A DNA stretch of 64,000 nucleotides from Flavobacterium beibuense (GTDB taxonomy: Bacteria; Bacteroidota; Bacteroidia; Flavobacteriales; Flavobacteriaceae), in contig NZ_JUIW01000006.1 in assembly GCF_004151245.1 (NCBI RefSeq), forward strand, positions 62,001 to 126,000. The letters run 5' to 3'. Positions within the stretch are counted from its first letter, which is position 1, and every line of letters starts with the position of its first letter. Below are positions 45,867 to 53,910 of this stretch, piece by piece. The notes under the pieces are model-generated. The model was given only the letters and a program-made list of their open reading frames with translations, had not been told where the DNA came from and ran no database searches. Both the position numbers and the translations under genes were made by a program.

Positions 45867-46832
45867 TTAGAGCGATTTTTTCATAAATACCCTGATCTTC
45901 TCCATAATTTCCGCTGCATTTTCCTCCAGTGCGAAATGCCCCGTATCGTAGATGTTGTAATCTATGTTGCTGACATCTTTTTTAAATGCGGCGGCACCGC
46001 TTTCGGGAAAGTATTCATCATTTTTTCCCCATACCACCAGAACGGGAGGCTGATGAGTCCTGAGATACTCCTGCCATTTCGGGTAAAGTTTCAGGTTGTT
46101 CTGATAGTCGTACCACAGGTCAAGATTGACCCGGTGTGCATTGGGGCGGGACATTCTCAGGTAGTCAAGATGCCAGGTGTCAGGATTCACGTTTTCAGGA
46201 TTTCTTGTGCCATGGGTGTATTGCCACTTCAGGCCTTCCATAGTAAAGGCCGGCAGCAGGGCGTTCTCGGTTTGCTCATTTCTGTCAGCCCAAAAATCCC
46301 TGATGCCTTTCCATGCCTGCCCCAGACCTTCCTCATAGGCGTTTCCGTTTTGAGTGATGATGGCTGTAACGCTTTCCGGATTTGCAGTAGCTATCCTGAA
46401 ACCTATCGGAGCACCGTAATCCTGCATCATGATAGCATAGGAGGTAAGTTTTTTCTTTTCCAGGAACGCATTGATGGTTTTTGCCATATTGTCAAAGGTA
46501 TACTCGTATTGGTCAGGGGAGGGAAAGTCACTGTTTCCGAATCCGGGATAGTCGGGTGCGATCAGATGGAAATCATCTGATAATCCCTCGAGTACCTTCC
46601 TGTACTGATGTGAGGATGCAGGATAGCCGTGCAGCAGGACAATTGTTGGATTGTCCGGATTTCCGGCCTCACGGTAGGCTATGTTGACCCCGTCGATTTC
46701 AAGTGTCCTGAACTTTGTGGTTTGCCCGTCTGATTCATTTTGTGTTGTTACACTTTCATTTTGCGGTGTGTTTTCCGATTGCCCGCAGCTAAGCAGGATC
46801 AGGATCAGGCTTATTGAAATTAGTTTTCTCAT
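45867..46832 (-). CDS. Alpha/beta-hydrolase lipoprotein with Asp nucleophile (dehalogenase/epoxide-hydrolase-like)
   Basis: 321 residues with a lipoprotein signal (ILILLSC, Cys16). Alpha/beta fold: oxyanion HGYP 68-71, DYPGFGNSD 94-102, and a nucleophile elbow MQDYGAP with Asp138 in place of Ser, as in haloalkane dehalogenases and epoxide hydrolases; His299 in TGHFALEE. The membrane-anchored location is unusual for that group. A near-perfect dyad (46861) just upstream matches one ahead of the TetR gene 46898, so that TetR probably controls it. Stop at 45867 is 131 bp ahead of the MRJP-like gene. Confidence 0.85.
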   Translation of the reverse strand: MRKLISISLILILLSCGQSENTPQNESVTTQNESDGQTTKFRTLEIDGVNIAYREAGNPDNPTIVLLHGYPASSHQYRKVLEGLSDDFHLIAPDYPGFGNSDFPSPDQYEYTFDNMAKTINAFLEKKKLTSYAIMMQDYGAPIGFRIATANPESVTAIITQNGNAYEEGLGQAWKGIRDFWADRNEQTENALLPAFTMEGLKWQYTHGTRNPENVNPDTWHLDYLRMSRPNAHRVNLDLWYDYQNNLKLYPKWQEYLRTHQPPVLVVWGKNDEYFPESGAAAFKKDVSNIDYNIYDTGHFALEENAAEIMEKIRVFMKKSL

Positions 46833-46860
46833 CGTTTTTTACTGTTAAGATTAAAATTAA

Positions 46861-46878
46861 TTACCGAACGTTTGGTAA
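46861..46878. promoter_or_regulatory. TetR-type operator ahead of alpha/beta-hydrolase
   Basis: TTACCGAACGTTTGGTAA: arms TTACC / GGTAA with AACGTT in the middle, 9 bp per half with one mismatch. It matches the site at 47489. Confidence 0.7.
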
Positions 46879-46897
46879 AATAGGTGAATAAATTTTT

Positions 46898-47461
46898 TTA
46901 TTGTTTTAAGTACTTTATGTAGATGTCCTTCAGAGTGTTCTCGAAAATAACCGTATCGCTTAGTCCCTTACTCAGTATAAGGCTGCCCTGAATAGCTATA
47001 AGTGAGCTTAATGCCATATCCTTTGCTTTGGCAGGAGGGAAACCGGCCGATTGACCAAATGCCGTGAAACCATCCAGCCAGTCTTTCAGGCCGCTGTTAA
47101 TGAGGGTCTGAAACAGGTCTGACCCTTCCTGCATCGAGAAAGCTTTAAAGATACAGTTGTCCTGCCCGTTGTTGTAGAGTGTCCTGATGTATGAGAGTGC
47201 TTCGGTCAGACGGATTTCAGCGGGGGTGTCCGGTTGCTGCAGTGCCTGCAATACGTGTTGTGCTACCCAGGCTTCCAAGTGTTTTAAAACGGATTCGGCC
47301 ATTTCCTGTTTCCCTTTCGGGAACCTATGGTACAGGCTCGCTTTCTTTAGTCCCGTAGCTTCGGAAAGATCCTTCAGACTTGCCCCCTCATAGCCCTTTA
47401 GGCGGAATGTGTGGGTTAAAGCCTTTAGTAATTCCTGATCGTCTATCTTTTGTGGTCTCAT
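46898..47461 (-). CDS. TetR/AcrR family regulator
   Basis: 187 residues. N-terminal helix-turn-helix (RLKGYEGASLKDLSEATGLKKASLYHRFPKGKQEM, about 18-53) and an alpha-helical ligand domain with a Cys at about residue 103 (DNCIFKAF), as in the QacR/YxaF-like branch. Between it and the alpha/beta-hydrolase gene (65-bp gap) is a dyad that also occurs at 47489 in front of its own start, so it probably represses both itself and the hydrolase gene. Confidence 0.9.
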   Translation of the reverse strand: MRPQKIDDQELLKALTHTFRLKGYEGASLKDLSEATGLKKASLYHRFPKGKQEMAESVLKHLEAWVAQHVLQALQQPDTPAEIRLTEALSYIRTLYNNGQDNCIFKAFSMQEGSDLFQTLINSGLKDWLDGFTAFGQSAGFPPAKAKDMALSSLIAIQGSLILSKGLSDTVIFENTLKDIYIKYLKQ

Positions 47462-47488
47462 AGGGCAAAGATACTAAATAAATTTTAA

Positions 47489-47506
47489 TTACCGAACGAT
47501 TGGTAT
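47489..47506. promoter_or_regulatory. TetR-type operator ahead of its own gene
   Basis: TTACCGAACGATTGGTAT, 15 of 18 positions the same as 46861-46878. Confidence 0.65.
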
Positions 47507-47571
47507 AATTTAAAGGTAAGCCTAAGATACGCTTTACTAAAAGATAGCTAAAAAGCTGTACCGCATGCCGG

Positions 47572-48156
47572 TTACTGTTGCTTCAGGGCCGAAAGGCAGA
47601 CCGTTACAATGTCGTCAAACATTTTTTTATCCGCATCAAATTTTACGGTAACGCGCAGTCCGTTCAGCGAGTTAAAAACAAACCGGGCTAGGGAACGGGC
47701 GGGCGATTTTGAGGTGAAGACACCGGTATCCTGTCCTTTTTTTATGGCTTTGTATAAAGCCTCTTCGGTATCGTGCATAATGGCATTGGCAATGGCTGCG
47801 ATTTCGGAATCAACAGGGGCCAGTTCCACTACCGAATTGATCACAAAACATCCCTTGGAGGCCGTACTGTCCAATGCTTCAGCCTGAACGGCTTCAAAAA
47901 AGAACCTGATGTAGGACTCCACATCCTCGGGGGTATCGGTAGTGACCACGGGATCGATCTTTTCTTTGCGGTATTGCTTTAAGGCTTTCACAAATAGGGA
48001 ATGCTTATCCCCGAAGGTATCATAGAGGCTCGAGCGGCTTATGCCGAGGTAGTCTACCAGGTCCTGGGCAGAGGTGGCGTTATAGCCTTTCTGCCAGAAC
48101 AGGTTCATAGCCCTGTCCAATACGTCGTGTTCGTTAAATACTTTTGTCCTTGCCAT
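47572..48156 (-). CDS. TetR/AcrR family regulator of the adjacent SDR
   Basis: 194 residues from the ATG at 48156 (MARTKVFNE); an upstream in-frame ATG at 48192 overlaps the predicted -7 box. Helix-turn-helix about 12-45 (NLFWQKGYNATSAQDLVDYLGISRSSLYDTFGDKHSLF) and a TetR_C_16-like ligand domain with Cys in ASKGCFVINSV. A GGAACGAATGTTCC dyad lies 50 bp upstream, and two more lie upstream of the divergently-placed SDR gene (48993 start), so the pair is a repressor with a target. The SDR is read in the same direction but from its own start. Confidence 0.9.
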   Translation of the reverse strand: MARTKVFNEHDVLDRAMNLFWQKGYNATSAQDLVDYLGISRSSLYDTFGDKHSLFVKALKQYRKEKIDPVVTTDTPEDVESYIRFFFEAVQAEALDSTASKGCFVINSVVELAPVDSEIAAIANAIMHDTEEALYKAIKKGQDTGVFTSKSPARSLARFVFNSLNGLRVTVKFDADKKMFDDIVTVCLSALKQQ

Positions 48157-48189
48157 AAGAAATCTTTGCAGTGTAGTAGGATTACACTG

Positions 48190-48220
48190 CAAAGATAATA
48201 AATTCAGGAACGAATGTTCC
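48190..48220 (-). promoter_or_regulatory. Promoter and operator of the TetR gene at 47572
   Basis: -7 box TATCTTTG on the minus strand (48197-48190) and a perfect palindrome GGAAC GAAT GTTCC at 48207-48220 just upstream, so the dyad covers the -33 region: autorepression. Confidence 0.7.
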
Positions 48221-48237
48221 GTTTTTAGGCAAAAAAA

Positions 48238-48993
48238 TTACAGGCGTACGGCGTTGACCGAGGCCCCGCTGTCGATGGTAAATTCAGATCCGGAAATAAA
48301 GGAAGCCGCATCAGAGGCTAAATAGGTAATAAGACCGGCGATTTCTTCGGGTCTGGCAAAGCGCTTGAACGGCATCAGTTTCTCTTTAAGGAAGTTATGC
48401 ACTTCTTCGGTTCCAAACTCTCCCCTGTAGATCATGTCTGTTTCGGTCATGGAAGGGGCTACGGTATTCACCCTTATCTTTCTCCCGGCCAGTTCCACGG
48501 CTGCCGACTTGCTGTAGGCGGTCAGGGCTGCTTTGCTTGCAGAATAGATACTGGTCCCGGTAGCAAAGGTATAGGCAGAAACAGAGGTAATGTGTACCAC
48601 TGAGGCCCCATCGTTAAGAATGGGTATAAACTTTTCGGTTGTAAATACGGCGCCCTTAAAATTGATATCGGTAAGGGTGTCGAAAGTGGCCTCGGTAAGC
48701 TGTCCTACCGGTTGCTGAAAGGATACCCCGGCATTGACCACCAGAATATCTACAGTACCGTAACGGGCCTGTACCGCTGCCGCTAAATGTTCCGTATCGG
48801 AAAGGTTGGCGGCATCGGCGCGGATTCCCAGGGCATTGGAGCCCAGCGTCGCTACAGCCTGATCCAGAGCCTGCTGATTGCGGCCCGTGATCACCACTTT
48901 GGCCCCTTGGGCAATAAATTCCTTGGCGGTAGCAAAACCTATACCTGCGCTTGCGCCGGTTATTACGGCAATCTTGTCTTTTAATGTACTCAT
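48238..48993 (-). CDS. SDR family oxidoreductase
   Basis: 251 residues, classical SDR. TGASAGIG at 13-20, NAGVSFQQPV near 89-98, Ser in HITSVSA near 136, YSASK near 150-154 and SGSEFTIDSGAS at the end. It is most like glucose/3-oxoacyl dehydrogenases with unknown substrate. Upstream lie two TetR dyads that flank a -7 box, and 17 bp after its stop is another dyad in front of the TetR gene, so the gene is under that repressor. Confidence 0.9.
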   Translation of the reverse strand: MSTLKDKIAVITGASAGIGFATAKEFIAQGAKVVITGRNQQALDQAVATLGSNALGIRADAANLSDTEHLAAAVQARYGTVDILVVNAGVSFQQPVGQLTEATFDTLTDINFKGAVFTTEKFIPILNDGASVVHITSVSAYTFATGTSIYSASKAALTAYSKSAAVELAGRKIRVNTVAPSMTETDMIYRGEFGTEEVHNFLKEKLMPFKRFARPEEIAGLITYLASDAASFISGSEFTIDSGASVNAVRL

Positions 48994-49019
48994 TCTTTTA
49001 ACTGTTTAAAATTAATAAC

Positions 49020-49066
49020 GGAATAATCGTTCCGCAAAAGTAAATTAAACGGAACAAACATTCCAA
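49020..49066 (-). promoter_or_regulatory. SDR promoter framed by two TetR operators
   Basis: On the minus strand: TTG (49066-49064), 21 nt, TACTTTTG (49042-49035). GGAACAAACATTCC (49051-49064) fills the spacer and GGAATAATCGTTCC (49020-49033) follows the -7 box. The two dyads are 31 bp apart (three helical turns) and match the one at 48207. Repression by spacer and start-site blockade is implied. The 305-bp gap to 49298 shows no gene. Confidence 0.8.
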
Positions 49067-49298
49067 ATATTTTTTTAAAAACATTTTACAATGTGCGGAT
49101 CCGATCCCGTAAGTGAATCAGCAGTGGGGAAGTTTTTACCTATACCCATTGCCTTGCGCGGGAATTTAGCGCTTTCGGGGCAAGTAAGGAGGCCGGTATT
49201 TCAGCCCTAAGAAAAGCAGGTATTTACCCCAAAAAAAAGGCATCGTGGAATGAAAACTCAAAAAATCATTAAATTTGCAGTTATAAAATACTATTTTT

Positions 49299-49868
49299 AT
49301 GAAGTCCCTGCACGCATACCTTAACCGATATGTTTCCGCTCTTATCTCAGAGAAAGACTTTGAAATGATAGCCGGTCATTTTACTCCGATGGAACTGAAA
49401 AAGAAACAGTATCTGCTCAAAGAGGGACAGGTAATTGATTTCTTTGCCTTTATCGTGAAGGGTGCCATGCGTAAATATTATATTGATGATAAGGGAAAAG
49501 AACATGTAATAAACCTCTATATTGAGAACTGGTGGGCAGGTGACCGTGAAAGTTTTGCCTTGCTGACACCGAGCCGATATTACATAGAGACCTGTGAGCC
49601 TTGCGAGATACTGGTGATTACAAGAGAAAATAAGGAGAAGCTATGTAGGGAATGCCCTGTTTTTAATGAGTTTATACTTAAACTTGATGAAAAATACAGT
49701 GTCGCCTCCCAGAAAAGGATAGCCTCCTCGATCAGTTCATCCGCCAGGGAACGTTATGATGATTTTGCGGCCCGTTACCCTGAATTTTTACAACGTTTCC
49801 CCCAGCATCTTATCGCTTCCTATCTTGGGATTACCAAGGATACCTTAAGCCGTGTACTCAAACAATAG
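49299..49868 (+). CDS. Crp/Fnr-like transcriptional regulator
   Basis: 189 residues. Cyclic-nucleotide-binding-like beta roll (LKKKQYLLKEGQVIDFFAFIVKGAMRKYYIDDKGKEHVINLYIENWWAGDRESFA) and a C-terminal HTH (HLIASYLGITKDTLSRVLKQ). It is similar in type to the 29103 gene. A -7 box TAAATTTG lies at 49270-49277. It reads toward the PAS-type activator gene (50124) after a 255-bp gap. No cAMP-binding signature is apparent. Confidence 0.88.
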   Translation: MKSLHAYLNRYVSALISEKDFEMIAGHFTPMELKKKQYLLKEGQVIDFFAFIVKGAMRKYYIDDKGKEHVINLYIENWWAGDRESFALLTPSRYYIETCEPCEILVITRENKEKLCRECPVFNEFILKLDEKYSVASQKRIASSISSSARERYDDFAARYPEFLQRFPQHLIASYLGITKDTLSRVLKQ

Positions 49869-50000
49869 CTGTCAGTCTATGATGACCGGGGCCTTATTTT
49901 TTGATGCTGTAGTCCTTTAGCAATCCCTCATTATCGTCATTTGTCTACGTTTTTTCTTTCCGTATGGCCTAGCTTTGCTTTAATCACAATAAGTTCTGTA

Positions 50001-50081
50001 TTACGATTGCTGTAACCCTGCTACCCTTCCCTGTCCAAGGTAGGTTATATGGGCTACAGCGGTACGTGCTGCCTGCAGCAC
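50001..50081. promoter_or_regulatory. Two palindromes ahead of PAS-type activator gene
   Basis: TTACGATTGCTGTAA (50001-50015) resembles the dyads of the sigma-54 regulon, and GTGCTGCCTGCAGCAC (50066-50081) is a palindrome with perfect 7-bp arms. No GG-N10-GC promoter at the expected distance was found, so this is a candidate autoregulatory site only. Confidence 0.35.
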
Positions 50082-50123
50082 TAAAATGGACTACAGGGTG
50101 GGACTTATCTGAAAAAGTTAATC

Positions 50124-52247
50124 ATGGATATTTATAGTGACGAACTGCATATTGCCGGAATGTTGATGGATAATCTGCCCTATGAGGTGGTATGGCTGGA
50201 TGCCGAGGGTTTTATTGTCTTCGCCAATACGAAATTCTGTACCGAGTCGGGTTACAGCAGAAAGGAGATCAGCCGGCTTTGGATTGCAGATATTAATATT
50301 ACCGTAACCCCCGAAAGCTGGAAGGAGCATTGGCAGGAGGTACGACAAAAGGGGAGCGTTAACTTTATTGCGACCCATAAGACAAAGGATGGCCGGTTTT
50401 ATACCGGAGAGGTGTTTGTGCAGCAGTTCTCCTTTAAGGAAAAGCAATTCATATGTGCGATTTTCAGGGAGATAACTGAGACCAGTTTTTATAAGAATCT
50501 GATAGAGAATACCCGGGCGATCGGAAGCGTGGGGGGCTGGGAACTCAATCTTCAGGACGGCTCCCTTAGGACTACCGCCTGCGCCCTGAATATCTTTAAT
50601 ACTGAAGACCCTGAAGACCTGCTGCCTTCACGGATTATTCATCAGTTTGCCGACAGCGGCCGCTTCAGGACTCTGCTGGGGCAGGTGATGCGGAAAGGGA
50701 CCGCGTTTGATGAGGTCCTTGAGCTCAAGGGTACGCCCCCCAGGTATATCAGGGCGATCGCCAAGCCTATACTGAAAGCCGATAAGATTTATAAGGTATC
50801 GGGTGTGTATCAGGATGTCACCGAGATCAAGCAGAAGGAAAACGACCTCACACTCTATAAGACCATTATCGATAATGCGCAGGATCTTATCTATGTCTAT
50901 AATGATAAGGCGGAGTTACTGCACTACAGTGAATCACTGATCGAGAAACTGGGATTCAGCAAGAAGCAGTTGGACGGGCTAACGATGTTTGACCTTGACC
51001 CTTCCGTTACGCCGGAATTCTGGGAATCGCATTTCCGGGAACTCAGGGAAAAGGGATCGCACCGATTCGAATGGCTGGTTTCCAGAAAGGACGGTACGAA
51101 GTTCCCGGTGGACATTACCGCAAGCCAGCTGAAGTATTACGGTGATGATTACAGCTGTGCCGTGGTACGCGATATTACCACAAAGAAGCTACGGGATCTC
51201 GAGCTTTATGAGGCACTGCAGGAGATCAAGTCCTTGAAGGAGCGCCTTGAGAATGAGAATGAGTACCTGCAGGAGGAGATCAGCAGCAAGATCAACTTCA
51301 AAAACATTATCTGTGACAGTGAGCCCTACAAAAAGGTACTGATGCAGGTTGATCAGGTGGCCCCCACCGAAACTACGGTACTGATTACCGGTGAATCGGG
51401 TACGGGTAAGGAATTACTGGCCAGTGCCATCCACAGCAACAGCCGAAGAAAAAACCGTCCCCTTATCAAGGTCAACTGTGCCACCCTGCCCAAAGAGCTT
51501 ATCGAGAGTGAACTGTTCGGCCATAAAAAGGGCGCCTTTACCGGTGCGGTAGCCAATAAGATGGGGAAGTTTACCCTTGCCGACGGAGGCACCATCTTTC
51601 TGGATGAGATCGGAGAGTTGCCCCTGGAGCTTCAGCCCAAGCTTTTAAGGGTATTGCAGGAAGGGGAATTCGATGAGCTGGGCGGAACCAAGACCATTAA
51701 GGTGGATGTCCGTATCATAGCGGCCACCAACAGGGACCTGAAGGAAATGCTTCGCGAAGGGCTTTTCCGAGAGGACCTGTACTACCGCCTGCATGTCTTT
51801 CCCATTTACAATCTGCCCTTACGTGACCGCAGGGACGATATTCCTGTTTTGGCGCAGTTTTTCCTGGAGAAATATGCTGCAAAGGCAGGCAAGGCTTTCC
51901 GTCGTTTATCGGCCCAAACCATCGACTGTCTGATGAATTATGACTTCCCCGGTAATATCAGGGAATTAGAAAACCTGATTGAACGTGCCGTAATAGTGGA
52001 AAACGGTACAACGCTAAGACCGGGCAGTTGGATACCCGAAAAGGATGTTTTGGTCCGTCCCTGTGGTTTTGTTTCCTTTGAGACCAAACAGCGGGATTAT
52101 ATCATTGAGGTGCTTGACCATACCAACTGGCGCATCAGCGGGCCTAACGGTGCCGCGGCAATCCTAAAGATGAAAGACAAGACCTTATTTGCCAAAATGA
52201 AGCGGCTGGGCATTGAAAAGCAGGTCGGGCTCAAGGTAAAGGCATAA
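50124..52247 (+). CDS. Sigma-54 enhancer-binding protein with three PAS-type domains
   Basis: 707 residues. PAS-like domains at about 8-120 (MDNLPYEVVWLDAEGFIVFANTKFCTESGYSRKE), 125-240 (less clear) and 245-355 (IDNAQDLIYVYNDKAELLHYSESLIEKLGFSKK), a coiled coil 358-390, then the AAA+ sigma-54 activation domain: Walker A GESGTGK 423-429, GAFTGA 470-475, FLDE 492-495, and RLHVFPIYNLPL. C-terminal Fis-like helix-turn-helix near 665-700 (GAAAILKMKDKTLFAKMKRLGI). No receiver or kinase gene is next to it, so it probably senses a small molecule or redox state directly. A candidate regulator of the SBP gene 423 bp downstream. Confidence 0.92.
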   Translation: MDIYSDELHIAGMLMDNLPYEVVWLDAEGFIVFANTKFCTESGYSRKEISRLWIADINITVTPESWKEHWQEVRQKGSVNFIATHKTKDGRFYTGEVFVQQFSFKEKQFICAIFREITETSFYKNLIENTRAIGSVGGWELNLQDGSLRTTACALNIFNTEDPEDLLPSRIIHQFADSGRFRTLLGQVMRKGTAFDEVLELKGTPPRYIRAIAKPILKADKIYKVSGVYQDVTEIKQKENDLTLYKTIIDNAQDLIYVYNDKAELLHYSESLIEKLGFSKKQLDGLTMFDLDPSVTPEFWESHFRELREKGSHRFEWLVSRKDGTKFPVDITASQLKYYGDDYSCAVVRDITTKKLRDLELYEALQEIKSLKERLENENEYLQEEISSKINFKNIICDSEPYKKVLMQVDQVAPTETTVLITGESGTGKELLASAIHSNSRRKNRPLIKVNCATLPKELIESELFGHKKGAFTGAVANKMGKFTLADGGTIFLDEIGELPLELQPKLLRVLQEGEFDELGGTKTIKVDVRIIAATNRDLKEMLREGLFREDLYYRLHVFPIYNLPLRDRRDDIPVLAQFFLEKYAAKAGKAFRRLSAQTIDCLMNYDFPGNIRELENLIERAVIVENGTTLRPGSWIPEKDVLVRPCGFVSFETKQRDYIIEVLDHTNWRISGPNGAAAILKMKDKTLFAKMKRLGIEKQVGLKVKA

Positions 52248-52490
52248 CCGAAAAAATTCCCGAATCCGGTTGCACAGTAACCACCATATACTATCCACCC
52301 CTTCATTACGGGCTATGGGGTGTAACCTGCTATCCGATTATTTCGGTTTTCCCGCATTATATTGATCCGCCCGGGCAACTGCCGCTTGGGAGTCAACTCA
52401 ACTTCCCGCTGCGATAAGTTATGCTGTCCCGTGCCCAATACCTGTATTATCGTGGTTTTTATATCCGCCTGGCGGTAAATAAAAGATCAA

Positions 52491-52531
52491 TAATTTCTTA
52501 AATATGAGAAATTTACGAGAAATCAGAAAAA
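52491..52531. promoter_or_regulatory. Activator dyads upstream of orphan SBP gene
   Basis: AATTTCTTAAATATGAGAAATT (split: AATTTCT 8 nt AGAAATT, 52491-52511) followed by TTACGAGAAATCAGAAA (52513-52529). The same pair in the same order occurs at 59291-59328. The remaining gap 52248-52490 holds nothing I can support. Confidence 0.65.
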
Positions 52532-52583
52532 GAGTAATCGCCTGTTTGTTTGTAATGTATTGTTAATGAGTATTTTATCTGTA

Positions 52584-52600
52584 TGGCACGGAATTAGGTT
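52584..52600 (+). promoter_or_regulatory. Sigma-54-like promoter, imperfect -12
   Basis: TGGCACGGAATTAGGTT: perfect TGGCACG -24 element, GG-N10-GG with G at the -13 position but C replaced at -12. The upstream dyad centre is 64 bp away. Confidence 0.5.
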
Positions 52601-52669
52601 CTATTTATACAGGTAGCGGTTCCAATGGGAATTCCTACCGGATCTATTAGAAAACTTAAAAACAGTGCC

Positions 52670-53848
52670 ATGAAAACATCTCCAATCCGAATCGGCTATA
52701 GCCTCTCCCTTACAGGACCGGTATCTGAAAATGCAAAAGCTGCCAGGCTGACCCATCAGATATGGGAACGGGATATCAACAGCAGGGGCGGCCTTTTGGG
52801 CCGCAGTGTAATACTAACCTGTATCGATGACAGGGGTGATGCAGCACGCGCCGCCGCCATTTACAGGGATCTGCTGGATAATGACCGGGTAGATCTTGTT
52901 TTGGGTGGCTACGGAACCAATACGCTTGCCGCCTCGATGCCTGTTGTCATGGAATATAAAAAATTCCTGATCGGCCTGATGGGGTTGGGAGTAAATAGCG
53001 CATTAGGGTATCCGAACTATTTTGCGATGATACCCACCGGGATGCGTCCGAATACGGCCCTTACCGAGGGTTTTTTTGAGCTTGCGGCCTCGCAAAGCCC
53101 CACCCCCAAAACTGTGGCATTGCTTTCCGCCGAAGCAGAATTTTCAATAAACCCTGTGGTCGGCGCCAGGGCTAATGCGGCAAACTACGGACTGGAAGTG
53201 ATTAAGGAGCTCCGTTATCCCCTGTCAACGGTTGATTTTACCCCGGTTATCGAAGAATTGGGCAGGGTTAATGCCGATATCTTATTTATCTGTTCCTACC
53301 TGAGTGATTCGGTAGGGCTTATCAAGGCGATCCGCAGCGGTTCCTATCGTCCCAAGATGCTGGGCGGTGCCATGATCGGCCCGCAGAGCGCCTCGGTCAA
53401 GACGGACCTTGGCCCCCTTCTGAACGGTATTGTCAATTATGAGTATTGGGTTCCGGTGCCCAAAATGGAATTTACCGGTGTCAGGGAGCTTCTTGCGGAG
53501 TACCAGCGGCAGGCCATCAAAGAAAAAACGGATTTACTGGGCTATTACGTGGTACCCTTGGCCTATGCACAGCTGCAGGTGCTGGAGCAGGCCGTGAGAA
53601 ACACCGGCAGTTTGGAGGATGAAAAATTATCCGAATACTGCAGGGGCAATGCCTTTGAGACTGTGATGGGCACCATCCGCTTTGCAAAGGGTGGTGAATG
53701 GGAACAGGCGCGTGTGGTTCAGGTTCAGTTTCAGAATATAACAAACAAAAGTATTGAAACCTTTAAAGACGACGCAACGCAGGTTATCGTAGCGCCCCGA
53801 TCGTATGCTTCCGGAAGCTTTATATATCCTTATTCCCCGGATAATTAA
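52670..53848 (+). CDS. Peripla_BP_6-like protein without signal peptide
   Basis: 392 residues from ATG 52670 (MKTSPIRIGYSLSLTGPVS). The first residues match the mature domain of branched-chain amino acid/amide/urea binding proteins; no signal or lipobox precedes it even from the alternative ATG at 52625. DINSRGGLLGR, IDDRGDAARAAAIYRDLL, VDLVLGGYGTNTLAASMPVV and a C-terminal VMGTIRFAKGGEWEQARVVQVQ are readable. No permease or ATPase gene is nearby. It is likely a cytoplasmic ligand sensor such as AmiC, or a binding module for the YcaC-like hydrolase that follows 62 bp later. Confidence 0.8.
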   Translation: MKTSPIRIGYSLSLTGPVSENAKAARLTHQIWERDINSRGGLLGRSVILTCIDDRGDAARAAAIYRDLLDNDRVDLVLGGYGTNTLAASMPVVMEYKKFLIGLMGLGVNSALGYPNYFAMIPTGMRPNTALTEGFFELAASQSPTPKTVALLSAEAEFSINPVVGARANAANYGLEVIKELRYPLSTVDFTPVIEELGRVNADILFICSYLSDSVGLIKAIRSGSYRPKMLGGAMIGPQSASVKTDLGPLLNGIVNYEYWVPVPKMEFTGVRELLAEYQRQAIKEKTDLLGYYVVPLAYAQLQVLEQAVRNTGSLEDEKLSEYCRGNAFETVMGTIRFAKGGEWEQARVVQVQFQNITNKSIETFKDDATQVIVAPRSYASGSFIYPYSPDN

Positions 53849-53910
53849 GGGGAAACTAAATCAGTATCACAATTTTTTTAAATAAATCTTTACTCAAAAT
53901 CATTACAATT

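Noticed and set aside
52625..52669. Extension of the SBP gene to 52625
   Set aside because: The added 15 residues are not a signal peptide and crowd the sigma-54 start site; 52670 begins the conserved domain.
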